Shown here in pieces: positions 48,615-57,501 of a DNA stretch of 64,000 bases; the first letter of the stretch is position 1; each line of letters opens with the position of its first letter. The notes below the pieces were generated by a model. The model worked only from the letters and a program-made list of their open reading frames with translations. It made no database searches and was not told where the DNA came from. The stretch comes from Pseudoxanthomonas sp. YR558 (lineage in GTDB: Bacteria > Pseudomonadota > Gammaproteobacteria > Xanthomonadales > Xanthomonadaceae): positions 2,019,501 to 2,083,500 of the forward strand of contig NZ_FPCI01000001.1 of NCBI RefSeq assembly GCF_900116385.1, written 5' to 3'. The translations under genes and the position numbers were made by a program.

Positions 48615-50333
48615 ATGACCCCGATGCACCTCCGCAACGCTCCCCGTTGGCAGACCCCGCTGCTGCTCTTGCTGGTGGTCTGGGCACTGCTGGCGGGGCT
48701 GGGCCTGCGCGAGCCGATGCCGGCCGACGAGCCACGCTTCGTGCTGGCGGCGCGCACGATGATCGAGACCGGGCAGTGGTTGTTCCCGCACCGCGGCATC
48801 GAGCTGTATGCGGAAAAGCCGCCCACCTTCATGTGGTTGCAGGCGGCGAGCTATCTGGTGGTGCGGAGCTGGCAGGTGGCGTTCCTGCTGCCTTCGCTGC
48901 TCGCCGCGCTGCTGACGCTGTGGCTGACGGGCGACCTGGCGCGCCGGTTGTGGGGGCGGCACACCCTGCCGTACGCGGTGTTCGGCCTGTTCGTCTGCCT
49001 GCAGTTCGTCCTGCAGGCGAAGCGGGCGCAGATCGACATGGTGCTGGTGGGCATGACCACGCTGTCGCTGTGGGCCTTGCTGCGCTATCTGCTGGAGAAA
49101 CCGAGCCCCTGGTTGCTCGCGCTGGGTACGTTCGCCGCGGGCCTGGGCACGGTGACCAAGGGCGTGGGCTTCCTGCCGCTGCTGGTGTTCCTGCCCTGGC
49201 TGTGGGTACGACTGAAGTCGCGACAAACACTACCGCCGCATCGCGGCCTACACGCGCTGGCCGGTGCGGCCGGCTTCATCGCCGGCGCCGGGGTCTGGCT
49301 GGTGCCGATGCTGTCGGTCGCATTGACGTCCACCGACCCCGCGCTGCACACCTATGCGCGCGAGATGCTCTTCAAGCAGACCGGCACGCGCTACGCCAAT
49401 GCTTGGCACCACGTGAAGCCCTTCTGGTACTACCTGCAGACGATGCTGACGCTGTGGCTGCCCGGCGTATTGCTCGCGCCGTGGCTGCTGCCGGCATGGT
49501 GGCGACGACTGAAGCACGTCGACGCACGCCATGCGCTGCTTTTGGGCTGGGCGCTGCTGGTGCTGGTGTTCTTCAGCGCCAGCCCGGGCAAGCGCGAGGT
49601 CTACATCTTCCCGATGCTGCCGGCCCTCGCCGTGGCCGCCGCACCGTTGTTGCCCGCCTTGCTGCGGCGACGCGCGGTGCGCGCGACGCTGTGGTCCTAC
49701 ATGGGGGTGCTGGCGCTGGTGGCGGGTGGCCTGGGCGCGTGGCTACTGACGGCGTCGCCCGACCGTCTGCAGTCGCTGGTCGAGGGCCGCGGCATGGACA
49801 TGGCCACCGTCGGCCAGCTGGGCCGGTGGTTGGCGGGCTTCGCGATCATCGCAGCGATCGCGATGTTCGCGGTGGCGCGCGCATCGCGGCACCGCGTGGC
49901 GGTCGCGCTGGTCACCGTGACCGCCGCCTTGTGGACGGCGTACGGCATGGGCTTTATGCCCGCGCTGAGCCCGGACAGCTCCGCGCGGGCGCTGATGCAG
50001 CGCGTGGGCCAGCGGATCGGACCCGACGCCGAACTGGCCATGCTCGGCTGGCGCGAACAGCACCTGCTACAGGCGGATCGCCCCGTGACCGACTTCGGCT
50101 TCAAGCAACCATGGGTGGACCAATGGCAGCATGCGCATGCGTGGCTGCTGGAAGCGCCCGACCGTCGCTGGCTGTTCCTGCGCAAGGAGGCGATCGGCCC
50201 CTGCCTCGATCCGGCGAAGGTGATCGACATCGGCGCATCGAACCGGCGCGAATGGATCCTCGCTCCCGGCGCTGCCTGGATCGCGGGCTGCGACGTGCCT
50301 GCGGACTGGTCCGCCGACGTCAGCGAAGACTGA
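48615..50333 (+). CDS. GT39-family (ArnT-like) lipid-linked sugar transferase
   Basis: A 572-residue inner-membrane glycosyltransferase of the PMT/ArnT superfamily: about 12 helices, the acidic loop REPMPADEPRF (DE motif after helix 1) and AEKPPTFMWLQ, both typical of ArnT. It probably moves a sugar from undecaprenyl phosphate to lipid A. Starts at 48570, 48615 and 48624 are possible; 48615 (MTPMHLRN) is chosen. A strong hairpin follows at 50349. Confidence 0.88.
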   Translation: MTPMHLRNAPRWQTPLLLLLVVWALLAGLGLREPMPADEPRFVLAARTMIETGQWLFPHRGIELYAEKPPTFMWLQAASYLVVRSWQVAFLLPSLLAALLTLWLTGDLARRLWGRHTLPYAVFGLFVCLQFVLQAKRAQIDMVLVGMTTLSLWALLRYLLEKPSPWLLALGTFAAGLGTVTKGVGFLPLLVFLPWLWVRLKSRQTLPPHRGLHALAGAAGFIAGAGVWLVPMLSVALTSTDPALHTYAREMLFKQTGTRYANAWHHVKPFWYYLQTMLTLWLPGVLLAPWLLPAWWRRLKHVDARHALLLGWALLVLVFFSASPGKREVYIFPMLPALAVAAAPLLPALLRRRAVRATLWSYMGVLALVAGGLGAWLLTASPDRLQSLVEGRGMDMATVGQLGRWLAGFAIIAAIAMFAVARASRHRVAVALVTVTAALWTAYGMGFMPALSPDSSARALMQRVGQRIGPDAELAMLGWREQHLLQADRPVTDFGFKQPWVDQWQHAHAWLLEAPDRRWLFLRKEAIGPCLDPAKVIDIGASNRREWILAPGAAWIAGCDVPADWSADVSED

Positions 50334-50348
50334 ACCTCGAACAACGGT

Positions 50349-50380
50349 AAGCGCGCGCGAGAATCATTCGCGCGCGCTTT
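50349..50380 (+). terminator. 12-bp hairpin after the GT39 gene (terminator or attenuator)
   Basis: AAGCGCGCGCGA (50349-50360) and TCGCGCGCGCTT (50368-50379) form a perfect 12-bp stem with a seven-base loop. Only three T residues follow, so termination may be partial or need Rho. Confidence 0.6.
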
Positions 50381-50462
50381 AACGGGCTTCCGACGGAAGT
50401 CCTACCGCGCTACGACATCGCGACCACCAGCATGCGCAGGCCCTCCTCCACGCCTGTCCTGC

Positions 50463-51182
50463 ATGTCGGTCTCGCCGTCCCTTGTCCTTCCCTCTTCCCG
50501 CAGCGACCTCTCGCGACTGTTCCTGGTTTCGACGGCATTGCTGCTGCTCGCCTGGTGGGCCGCGCGACAGGTCGACCTGCACTGGGCGACACGTCTGTTC
50601 CAGTGGGAAGGCGGCGCCTGGGCGCTCAAGCGCAGCGTAGGGATGGAGACCGTCCTGCACCTCGGCGGGCGTCGGCTGAGCCAGGTGGCGTGGGCGGGCC
50701 TGCTGGTCGCCACGCTGTGGCGATGGCGTTCGCCCGACGCGACATGGACACGGCCCGCCGCGCGCCTGCTGTTGGCGGTCTTCGCCTCCATCGCCTGCGT
50801 GGCGGTGCTGAAATCGCTGACGCACATGGACTGCCCATGGGACCTCGCGGGCCTCGGCGGGCAACGCCCCTACGTGGGACTGTTCGAGGCGCGACCGGCG
50901 TCGATGGGGCCGGCGGCCTGCTTCCCCGCCGCGCATGCCGCAGGGGGTTACGCCTGGGTGGCGCTGTACTTCTTCTTCCTGCATGTGGCGCCCCGCTGGC
51001 GCCGTGCGGGCTTGGGCGTCGGCCTGCTCGCAGGCATCGTGTTCGGACTCGCGCAGCAGCTGCGGGGTGCGCACTTCCTGTCGCATGACGTCGCCAGCCT
51101 GGCGGTCTGCTGGACGGTGGCGTGCACCATCGAATGGCTCCATCAGCGTGGCGCGTGGACGACGGTGGAGACGCAGGCATGA
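50463..51182 (+). CDS. PAP2-family membrane phosphatase (lipid phosphatase)
   Basis: A 239-residue protein with six helices and the acid phosphatase motifs KSLTHMDCPWD, FPAAHAAGGYAW (motif 2, usually PSGH) and LRGAHFLSHDVAS (motif 3 with catalytic His). Placed between GT39 and eptA, it probably dephosphorylates lipid A or undecaprenyl diphosphate (LpxE/PgpB-like). It overlaps eptA by four bases. Confidence 0.87.
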   Translation: MSVSPSLVLPSSRSDLSRLFLVSTALLLLAWWAARQVDLHWATRLFQWEGGAWALKRSVGMETVLHLGGRRLSQVAWAGLLVATLWRWRSPDATWTRPAARLLLAVFASIACVAVLKSLTHMDCPWDLAGLGGQRPYVGLFEARPASMGPAACFPAAHAAGGYAWVALYFFFLHVAPRWRRAGLGVGLLAGIVFGLAQQLRGAHFLSHDVASLAVCWTVACTIEWLHQRGAWTTVETQA

Positions 51183-52846
51183 ACGCGGCGACCCTCCCCG
51201 AGAGTCCCCTCGTTCGCGCCTGGCAGCGTGTGCGTCCCCTCGTCCTGGCGCGGCCCTGGGTGGGGACCGAAACGCTGATCCTGGCGGCCTGTCTCTACTT
51301 CAGCCTGTTCGCCAACGCCGTGTTCTGGCGCGCGGCGGTACCGCAACCGCTGGCGCAGGGCGCCTGGACGCTTTCGCTGTTCCTCCTCGTGACCGCCGTG
51401 CACGGCGTGTGGCTGTCGCTGCTGGTCTGGCGACGCACCGCGCGCATCGTGCTGTCGCTGCTGGTGGTCACTGCCGCGCTCGCAGGCCACTACATGGCCG
51501 CGTACGGCATCTATATCGACGCCGACATGGTGCGCAACGTGTTGCACACCGACTGGCGCGAAGCCAGCGAACTCGCCGGCGGCGACGCGCTGCTGCCGCT
51601 GCTCGCCGCCCTGCCTGCGCTGGTGGTGATCTGGCGCGTGCGCCTGCGCGAGCGCACCTGGGCGCGCACGCTCGGCCTGCGTGCCGCGCTGCTCGCCGGC
51701 ATGGCCGCCATCGCCCTGGCCGGCGTGCTGCCGGTCACCCAGCAGCTCACCGCCTTCCTGCGCAACCAGCGCGAGGTCCGCTATCTGGTCACGCCGGCCA
51801 ACGTGCTGGTGTCGCTGGCGAAGGTGGTCAGCGAAGAGCCACCGGGACGCGCGCGCGTGCAGTTGCCGATCGGTGAGGACGCCGTGCGGGCGCCCGGCGC
51901 GAGCATGCGCAAGCCGCGCCTGCTGGTGCTGGTGGTGGGTGAAACCGCACGCGCCGCGAATTGGGGCCTCAACGGCTACGCAAGGCAAACCACGCCCGAG
52001 CTGGCACAGCGAAGCGTGCTGAACTTCCCCCACGTCACCGCCTGCGGCAGCAGCACCGAGGTCTCGCTGCCGTGCATGTTCTCGCCCTACGGCCGTGCCC
52101 ACTACGACGAGAAGGCGATCCGTGGCCACCAGTCGGTGCTCCACGTGCTGCAGCGCGCCGGCGTCGCCACGCTGTGGCGCGACAACCAGTCCGGCTGCAA
52201 GGGCGTGTGCGCGGGCTTGCCGGTGGAAGACATGCACGCCCGTACCGATGCGGGCCTGTGCAACGGCACGCGTTGCCATGACGGCATCCTGCTGCAAGGC
52301 CTGGCCGAGGCGGCACGCCGACAGACCGGCGACCAGGTGATCGTGCTGCACATGCTGGGCAATCACGGACCCACCTATTTCGAACGCTATCCCTCGGCCT
52401 TCCAACGGTTCACGCCGGTATGCGAAACCTCGGACCTCGGTCGCTGCAGCCGGGAGCAGATCGTCAATGCGTACGACAACGCGCTCGGTTACACGGACCA
52501 TGTGTTGGCCGGCGCCATCGACGAACTGGCCGAGTTGCCCGGTTACGACACCGCGCTGCTCTACGTGTCGGACCATGGCGAATCGCTCGGTGAGAAAGGG
52601 CTCTACCTGCACGGCATGCCCTATTCGATCGCCCCCCGCGAACAGTTGGAGGTCCCGATGGTGGCCTGGTTTTCCGAGGGTTGGCGCGCATCGGCAGGAC
52701 TGGACGCGGGCTGCCTGCGCCGCGTGGCCGCCGCCCCGCACAGCCACGACGACCTGTTCCATACGCTGCTGGGGCTCGCCGACGTGCGGACCGCGCTGTA
52801 CCAGCCGGACCACGACATTTTCCTGACCTGCCGGGCCGGACAATAA
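51179..52846 (+). CDS. eptA: phosphoethanolamine-lipid A transferase EptA
   Basis: A 555-residue inner-membrane enzyme: five N-terminal helices, then a periplasmic alkaline-phosphatase-like domain. Metal ligand E255 in VVGETARAANWG, nucleophile T293 in ACGSSTEVSLPCMFS, and later HMLGNHGPTYF and YVSDHGESLGE ligands. Cysteines for three disulfides are present. It adds phosphoethanolamine to lipid A and so lowers binding of cationic peptides such as polymyxin. MCR proteins belong to the same family. Coupled with PAP2. Confidence 0.94.
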   Translation: MNAATLPESPLVRAWQRVRPLVLARPWVGTETLILAACLYFSLFANAVFWRAAVPQPLAQGAWTLSLFLLVTAVHGVWLSLLVWRRTARIVLSLLVVTAALAGHYMAAYGIYIDADMVRNVLHTDWREASELAGGDALLPLLAALPALVVIWRVRLRERTWARTLGLRAALLAGMAAIALAGVLPVTQQLTAFLRNQREVRYLVTPANVLVSLAKVVSEEPPGRARVQLPIGEDAVRAPGASMRKPRLLVLVVGETARAANWGLNGYARQTTPELAQRSVLNFPHVTACGSSTEVSLPCMFSPYGRAHYDEKAIRGHQSVLHVLQRAGVATLWRDNQSGCKGVCAGLPVEDMHARTDAGLCNGTRCHDGILLQGLAEAARRQTGDQVIVLHMLGNHGPTYFERYPSAFQRFTPVCETSDLGRCSREQIVNAYDNALGYTDHVLAGAIDELAELPGYDTALLYVSDHGESLGEKGLYLHGMPYSIAPREQLEVPMVAWFSEGWRASAGLDAGCLRRVAAAPHSHDDLFHTLLGLADVRTALYQPDHDIFLTCRAGQ

Positions 52847-52870
52847 TCCGTTGTCTCAGTGAGGTCTGAC

Positions 52871-53605
52871 ATGACGGCCCTTTCCATCGTGATCCCGGTG
52901 TTCAACGAGCGCGGCAATATCGGCCCGCTCGTGCAGGAAGTGGTGCAGCACCTGCGCGGGCGCGTGCCGTTCGACATCGTCTGCGTCGACGACCAGTCCG
53001 ATGACGACACCCGCGACGTGCTCACCGCGCTGAAGGCCGAAGTACCGGAATTGCGCGTGCTGGTGCACCAGCGCCGCAGCGGGCAGAGCACGGCCATCCG
53101 CACCGGCGTGAAGCACGCGCTCTCGCCCTGGATCGCCACGCTCGATGGGGACGGCCAGAACGATCCAGCCGATATTCCCAAGCTGCTAGCCGCGCGCGAC
53201 GACGGCGATGCACAGACCCGCCTGTACGCCGGTTGGCGCGTGGACCGCAAGGACACCGCCAGCAAGCGCTGGGCGTCGCGCTGGGCGAACGGGATCCGCC
53301 AGCGCCTGCTGCGCGACGACACGCCCGACACCGGCTGCGGCATCAAGTTGTTCGAACGCGCAGCGTTCCTCGACCTGCCCTACTTCGATCACATGCACCG
53401 CTACCTGCCGGCGCTGATGCAGCGTGCGGGCTGGAAGACGGTCAGTGTGCCGGTCTCCCATCGGCCGCGTGGCTCGGGCCAATCCAAGTACACCAACCTG
53501 GGGCGCGCGCTGGTCGGCATCAAGGACCTGATGGGCGTGTCGTGGTTGATCCAGCGCAGCCGCGTCACCGCGGTGAGCGAAATCGGCACGGGGCGCAAGC
53601 CATGA
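52871..53605 (+). CDS. GT2-family glycosyltransferase (dolichol/undecaprenyl-phosphate sugar synthase type)
   Basis: A 244-residue GT-A fold protein: SIVIPVFNERGNI, VDDQSDD (metal Asp), TLDGDGQNDP (DxDGQ) and SHRPRGSGQSKYTNL near the end. Unlike ArnC it lacks the two C-terminal membrane helices. It probably loads a sugar on undecaprenyl phosphate for the GT39 enzyme. GAGG before the ATG at 52871. Overlaps the LABN gene by four bases, which may supply the membrane anchor. Confidence 0.9.
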   Translation: MTALSIVIPVFNERGNIGPLVQEVVQHLRGRVPFDIVCVDDQSDDDTRDVLTALKAEVPELRVLVHQRRSGQSTAIRTGVKHALSPWIATLDGDGQNDPADIPKLLAARDDGDAQTRLYAGWRVDRKDTASKRWASRWANGIRQRLLRDDTPDTGCGIKLFERAAFLDLPYFDHMHRYLPALMQRAGWKTVSVPVSHRPRGSGQSKYTNLGRALVGIKDLMGVSWLIQRSRVTAVSEIGTGRKP

Positions 53606-53940
53606 GCGTGATGAACCAGGAAATCGTCTGGCTGGGTTGGACCGGCCTGCACATGACGCCGTGGAAGCTGATCGGCCTGACCGGCGCGGCGATGTTCGGC
53701 GGTCGCTGGCTGGTGCAGTTCGTCGCCTCGCGACGCGCGCGCCGCCCGGTGATCCCGCGCCTGTTCTGGTACATGAGCCTGGTGGGCAGCCTGATGGCGC
53801 TGAGCTATTTCCTGTTCTCGTCGAAGCAGGATGCCGTGGGCGTACTGCAGAACCTGCTGCCGGCCTTCACCGCGGCGTACAGCCTGTACCTGGACATCCG
53901 CCACACCCGTCAGCAGCAGGAAGCCGGAAGCGCGCCCTGA
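53602..53940 (+). CDS. LABN-domain small membrane protein (lipid A biosynthesis N-terminal domain)
   Basis: A 112-residue protein with three hydrophobic helices: WKLIGLTGAAMFGGRWLVQFVAS, LFWYMSLVGSLMALSYFLF split about 62-80, and VLQNLLPAFTAAYSLYL. This is the LABN domain, often next to GT2 genes. Function unknown; a membrane partner or flippase subunit for the lipid-linked sugar is plausible. Its stop abuts that of the convergent dehydrogenase gene. Confidence 0.88.
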   Translation: MSVMNQEIVWLGWTGLHMTPWKLIGLTGAAMFGGRWLVQFVASRRARRPVIPRLFWYMSLVGSLMALSYFLFSSKQDAVGVLQNLLPAFTAAYSLYLDIRHTRQQQEAGSAP

Positions 53941-55200
53941 TCAACTGCGGTTGGGCGTCAGCTTCAACAGGCGCCCACTACCGCCGTCCTCGAGCAGCCA
54001 CAACGCACCGTCCGGCCCCTGCTCCACTTCGCGGATGCGCCGACCCATCGGGTAGCGCCGCGCTTCGCGCGCCTGCGTGCCGTCGAACTCGATTTCGATC
54101 AGCGCCTGCGAGGCCAGGCCGCCGATGAAGCCCTTGCCCCGGAACCAGGGGAACAGATTGCCCGAGTAGATGACGAAGCCCGCCGGCGCGATCACCGGAT
54201 TCCAGAATGTTTCGGGCGCGTTGAATTCCGGCCGCGTCGGGTGGTCCGGGATGGGCGTGCCGTCGTAATGGTCGCCATTGGAGACGATCGGCCAGCCGTA
54301 GTTGCTGCCGCGCTCGATGAGGTTGAGTTCGTCGCCGCCAGCCGGCCCCATCTCATGCGTCCATAGCCGGCCCGCATTGTCGAACGCGATACCCAGCAGA
54401 TTGCGGTGTCCCAGCGTCCACACTTGTGCCGCGATCCCACCCTGCGCCGCGAACGGATTGTCCGGTGGCACGCTGCCATCATCGTTGAGGCGGATCAGCT
54501 TGCCGAGTGTGGACTGCAGGTCCTGCGCGGGCGTCATCGCCTGGCGGTCGCTCGATGTCACCCACAGCTTGCCATCGGCACCGAAGGCGAGCCGATGGCC
54601 GTAGTGGGCATCGCCACTGACTTTGGGCGTCTGCCGCCAGATGACCTGCAGGTTGGACAGGCTGCCACCGTTCCCGCTGGCATCGAGCGCCAGCGTCGCG
54701 CGCGCCACGGCCGCACCGCGAGTGCTTCCGCTACCCGCCTCGACATAACTGATGTAGACCAGCCGGTTGTCGGCGAAGCGTGGATGCAGCAGTACGTCGC
54801 CGAACCCGCCCTGTCCTCCGTAAGCGACGGTGGGCACCCCGGTAACCTGCCCCACTTGCCCCGTGGACACGTTGGCCAGCCGCAACGTGCCGCTTTTTTC
54901 GGTCACCAGCAGGCGCCCATCGGGCAGGAACGTCATCGCCCATGGTTCATTGAACGTGGCAACGGGTGTGCTGGTGAAAGGTGGGTTGGGCACGGCACGC
55001 GGCGGCGACATGCCGCCCGCGACGCGCTGCACGCCCGGCAACGTCGCAGGCGCCTGGCCACGCGGCGCCAAGGCGGCTCCCGCTGCGGTCGTCGTCCCCG
55101 GGGGAGACGAAACCACGATGCGTGCGCCGTTCTCGTCGACCGTGGCGCGCTGGCAGGACGCCAGGCAGACCACGCAGGCAAGCAGCAACGGCATCTTCAT
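53941..55200 (-). CDS. PQQ-dependent sugar dehydrogenase family lipoprotein
   Basis: A 419-residue lipoprotein (lipobox VVCLASC, Cys about 16) with a six-bladed beta propeller of the soluble glucose dehydrogenase/YliI family. Motifs: [62 protein letters not shown] and [14 protein letters not shown]. It should oxidise an aldose in the periplasm with PQQ. No PQQ synthesis genes are in the window. Zero bases separate its stop from the LABN stop. Confidence 0.9.
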   Translation of the reverse strand: MKMPLLLACVVCLASCQRATVDENGARIVVSSPPGTTTAAGAALAPRGQAPATLPGVQRVAGGMSPPRAVPNPPFTSTPVATFNEPWAMTFLPDGRLLVTEKSGTLRLANVSTGQVGQVTGVPTVAYGGQGGFGDVLLHPRFADNRLVYISYVEAGSGSTRGAAVARATLALDASGNGGSLSNLQVIWRQTPKVSGDAHYGHRLAFGADGKLWVTSSDRQAMTPAQDLQSTLGKLIRLNDDGSVPPDNPFAAQGGIAAQVWTLGHRNLLGIAFDNAGRLWTHEMGPAGGDELNLIERGSNYGWPIVSNGDHYDGTPIPDHPTRPEFNAPETFWNPVIAPAGFVIYSGNLFPWFRGKGFIGGLASQALIEIEFDGTQAREARRYPMGRRIREVEQGPDGALWLLEDGGSGRLLKLTPNRS

Positions 55201-55274
55201 GCGGGCGGCTCCGTCAGGGGTGATCGCCGTTGTACGCCGGCCGGGCGAAGAAAAGCGTGATGGCCGCCGGGCCT

Positions 55275-56345
55275 TCAGACCTTCAGGTACCAGCCTCGCC
55301 GATCCATCGCCCACACGACCAGCCACCACACGCCGAGGAACGACAGCGCGAACGCCAGCGACGGCAGGTACGGTCCGAAGCGCGGCGTCATCCAGTCGGC
55401 GAATCCGACCCGGTACAGCGGCTCCATCCAGCCGAGTCCGAGCAGCACGTATGTCATCACGGCGGCGCCGACATAGGCGGCGATGGCGTTGGCGCCGAAG
55501 CGTCGCCCCACGGCCGGCCAACCCTGCCGGTCCACCGCCGCATGGGCGAGCGCCAGCGCAAGCAATGCGCAGCCGGCGGTGAACAGCGCATACGACGAGG
55601 TCCACAGCGCCTTGTTCAACGGAAACACGCTGCTCCATGCCAGGCCGATGGCCACAGCCGCCATGCTGGCCAGCACCAGCGTGCGAAGCGCGCCGCCCCG
55701 CAACCAGGCACCGGCGCGCACGCCGAACAGCGTGGTGGCGATGGCCGGCAACGTGCTCAGCAACCCCTCCGGATCCTGCCCGCGCGCGAGCGTCGCATCC
55801 CACTGGTACAGCCACGGCGCGAACAACGCCGTATCCACGCGTGCCGGCAGGTTCGTGTAAGCCGCATAGCCGGACGGTGCGAGCAGCACCCAGTAGCCGA
55901 GCAGGACCGCGCCGATCAATGCCCACTGCAGGCGAGGCTTCACGTACAGCGCGATCAGGCCGGCCGCAGCGAAACACACGCCGATCCGCTGCAGCACACC
56001 CCAGGGACGGAAGTGCGGACGGTCCAGCATCAGGTACGCCAGCAGATGCAACGCCAGGCCGAGCGCGACGATCTTCGCCGCGCGCCACAGCAGCGCGCGC
56101 ACCAGTGCGTCGCGCGCCAGGCCTGCCTCGGCACGCGGCACGATGCCCAGCGAAATCGATACGCCGACGATGAAGAGGAAGAACGGGAACACCAGGTCGG
56201 TCGGCGTCACGCCATGCCATTCCGCGTGCAGCAGCGGTGGGTACACATGCGACCAGTCGCCCGGTGTATTGACCAGCAGCATCGCGGCGACCGTCAGGCC
56301 GCGCAGCGCATCGACGGACGCGAACCGGGCCGGAGCGACGCTCAT
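55275..56345 (-). CDS. nagX: NagX, acyltransferase-like membrane protein of the GlcNAc operon
   Basis: A 356-residue membrane protein with about ten helices, resembling heparan-alpha-glucosaminide N-acetyltransferase (DUF5009): [43 protein letters not shown] split at 45-70, [10 protein letters not shown]. It is 10 bases after nagA. NagX in Shewanella and Xanthomonas GlcNAc clusters is thought to transport or acylate amino sugars across the membrane. Confidence 0.88.
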   Translation of the reverse strand: MSVAPARFASVDALRGLTVAAMLLVNTPGDWSHVYPPLLHAEWHGVTPTDLVFPFFLFIVGVSISLGIVPRAEAGLARDALVRALLWRAAKIVALGLALHLLAYLMLDRPHFRPWGVLQRIGVCFAAAGLIALYVKPRLQWALIGAVLLGYWVLLAPSGYAAYTNLPARVDTALFAPWLYQWDATLARGQDPEGLLSTLPAIATTLFGVRAGAWLRGGALRTLVLASMAAVAIGLAWSSVFPLNKALWTSSYALFTAGCALLALALAHAAVDRQGWPAVGRRFGANAIAAYVGAAVMTYVLLGLGWMEPLYRVGFADWMTPRFGPYLPSLAFALSFLGVWWLVVWAMDRRGWYLKV

Positions 56346-56355
56346 GCGCGCGGGA

Positions 56356-57501
56356 TCAGGCGCCGCCGATCCACGTGCCGACGATCTGCAGGTCGGCATC
56401 CAGCGCCACCAGGTCTGCGCGGTAGCCGGGCGCGATGCGGCCGTGCGTCCCACCCAGGCCGAGGACGTCGGCAGGATAGGTGGACGCCATGCGCGCGGCT
56501 TCTTCCAGCGGCAGGCCAAGCAGCCGCACGCAGTTGCGCACGGCGGTGATCATGTCCAACGCCGAACCCGCCAACGCGCCGGCCGCATTGCGCACCACGC
56601 CCTCCACGGCAGTGATGGTTTCGCCATACAGATCGAACGACGGATCGTCCGAACCGACCATCGGCATCGCATCGGTGACCAGGACCACCTTACCGCGCGG
56701 CTTGGCTGCCAATGCGACGCGCAGGCTGGCCGGATGTACGTGCACGCCATCGACGATCACGCCGCACCAGCAACCGTCGTCCTCCAGCGCAGCACCGACC
56801 GCACCCGGTTCGCGGCCCTGCAACGGCGACATTGCGTTGTAGAGATGGGTGAAGCCCGACACGCCCGCGTCGATGCCGGCGCGGATCTGTTCGTAACTGC
56901 CGGCCGTGTGGCCAGCGACGACGATCGCACCGCGCGCCACCAAAGTGCGGATGGTGTCGGTCGGTACCTGTTCGGGCGCCAGGGTCAGCAGGGTCACGCC
57001 GTTGTCGAGTGACGTCGCCATCGCGATTTCGTCCGCGCCGGGCATGCGGAACTTCGCCGCATCGTGCGTGCCCTTGCGCGCGGGCGCGATGTACGGACCT
57101 TCCAAGTGGATGCCGAGTACGCCCGGCACGCTCCGCGCGATGGCCTCGCGCGTCGCCGCGATCGCGCGCGCCATCACGTCGGCATCGTCGCTGATCAACG
57201 TCGGCAACAGTCCGGTCGTGCCGAAGCGCCGGTGCGCCCGCGCGATCGTGCGGATCGCCTCCACGCTCGTGTCGTTGTTGAACAGCGCACCACCGCCACC
57301 GTTGACCTGCGCATCGATGAACCCGGGCAGTAACGTCGCGCCGCGAAGATCGTGCCGCACCGCATCTGACGGGATCGCATCGTCGGCGAGCAGGTCGGCG
57401 ATGCGGCCGTCCTGCATCAGCACCGCCAGACCTTCGACGAAGCCATCCGGCGTCAGCACGCGGGCATTGCACAGGGCGGTGGTGGCGCTCGTCGCATTCA
57501 T
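56356..57501 (-). CDS. nagA: N-acetylglucosamine-6-phosphate deacetylase
   Basis: Converts GlcNAc-6-P to GlcN-6-P plus acetate. 381 residues: GFIDAQVNGGGG, LGIHLEGPYIAPARKG (Glu metal ligand), VVAGHTAGSYEQ and FTHLYNAMSP (His ligands), LVTDAMPMVG (catalytic Asp). DAQVNG replaces the usual DxHxNG, so the first metal histidine is missing, as in single-metal NagA enzymes. It overlaps nagB by four bases. Confidence 0.95.
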   Translation of the reverse strand: MNATSATTALCNARVLTPDGFVEGLAVLMQDGRIADLLADDAIPSDAVRHDLRGATLLPGFIDAQVNGGGGALFNNDTSVEAIRTIARAHRRFGTTGLLPTLISDDADVMARAIAATREAIARSVPGVLGIHLEGPYIAPARKGTHDAAKFRMPGADEIAMATSLDNGVTLLTLAPEQVPTDTIRTLVARGAIVVAGHTAGSYEQIRAGIDAGVSGFTHLYNAMSPLQGREPGAVGAALEDDGCWCGVIVDGVHVHPASLRVALAAKPRGKVVLVTDAMPMVGSDDPSFDLYGETITAVEGVVRNAAGALAGSALDMITAVRNCVRLLGLPLEEAARMASTYPADVLGLGGTHGRIAPGYRADLVALDADLQIVGTWIGGA

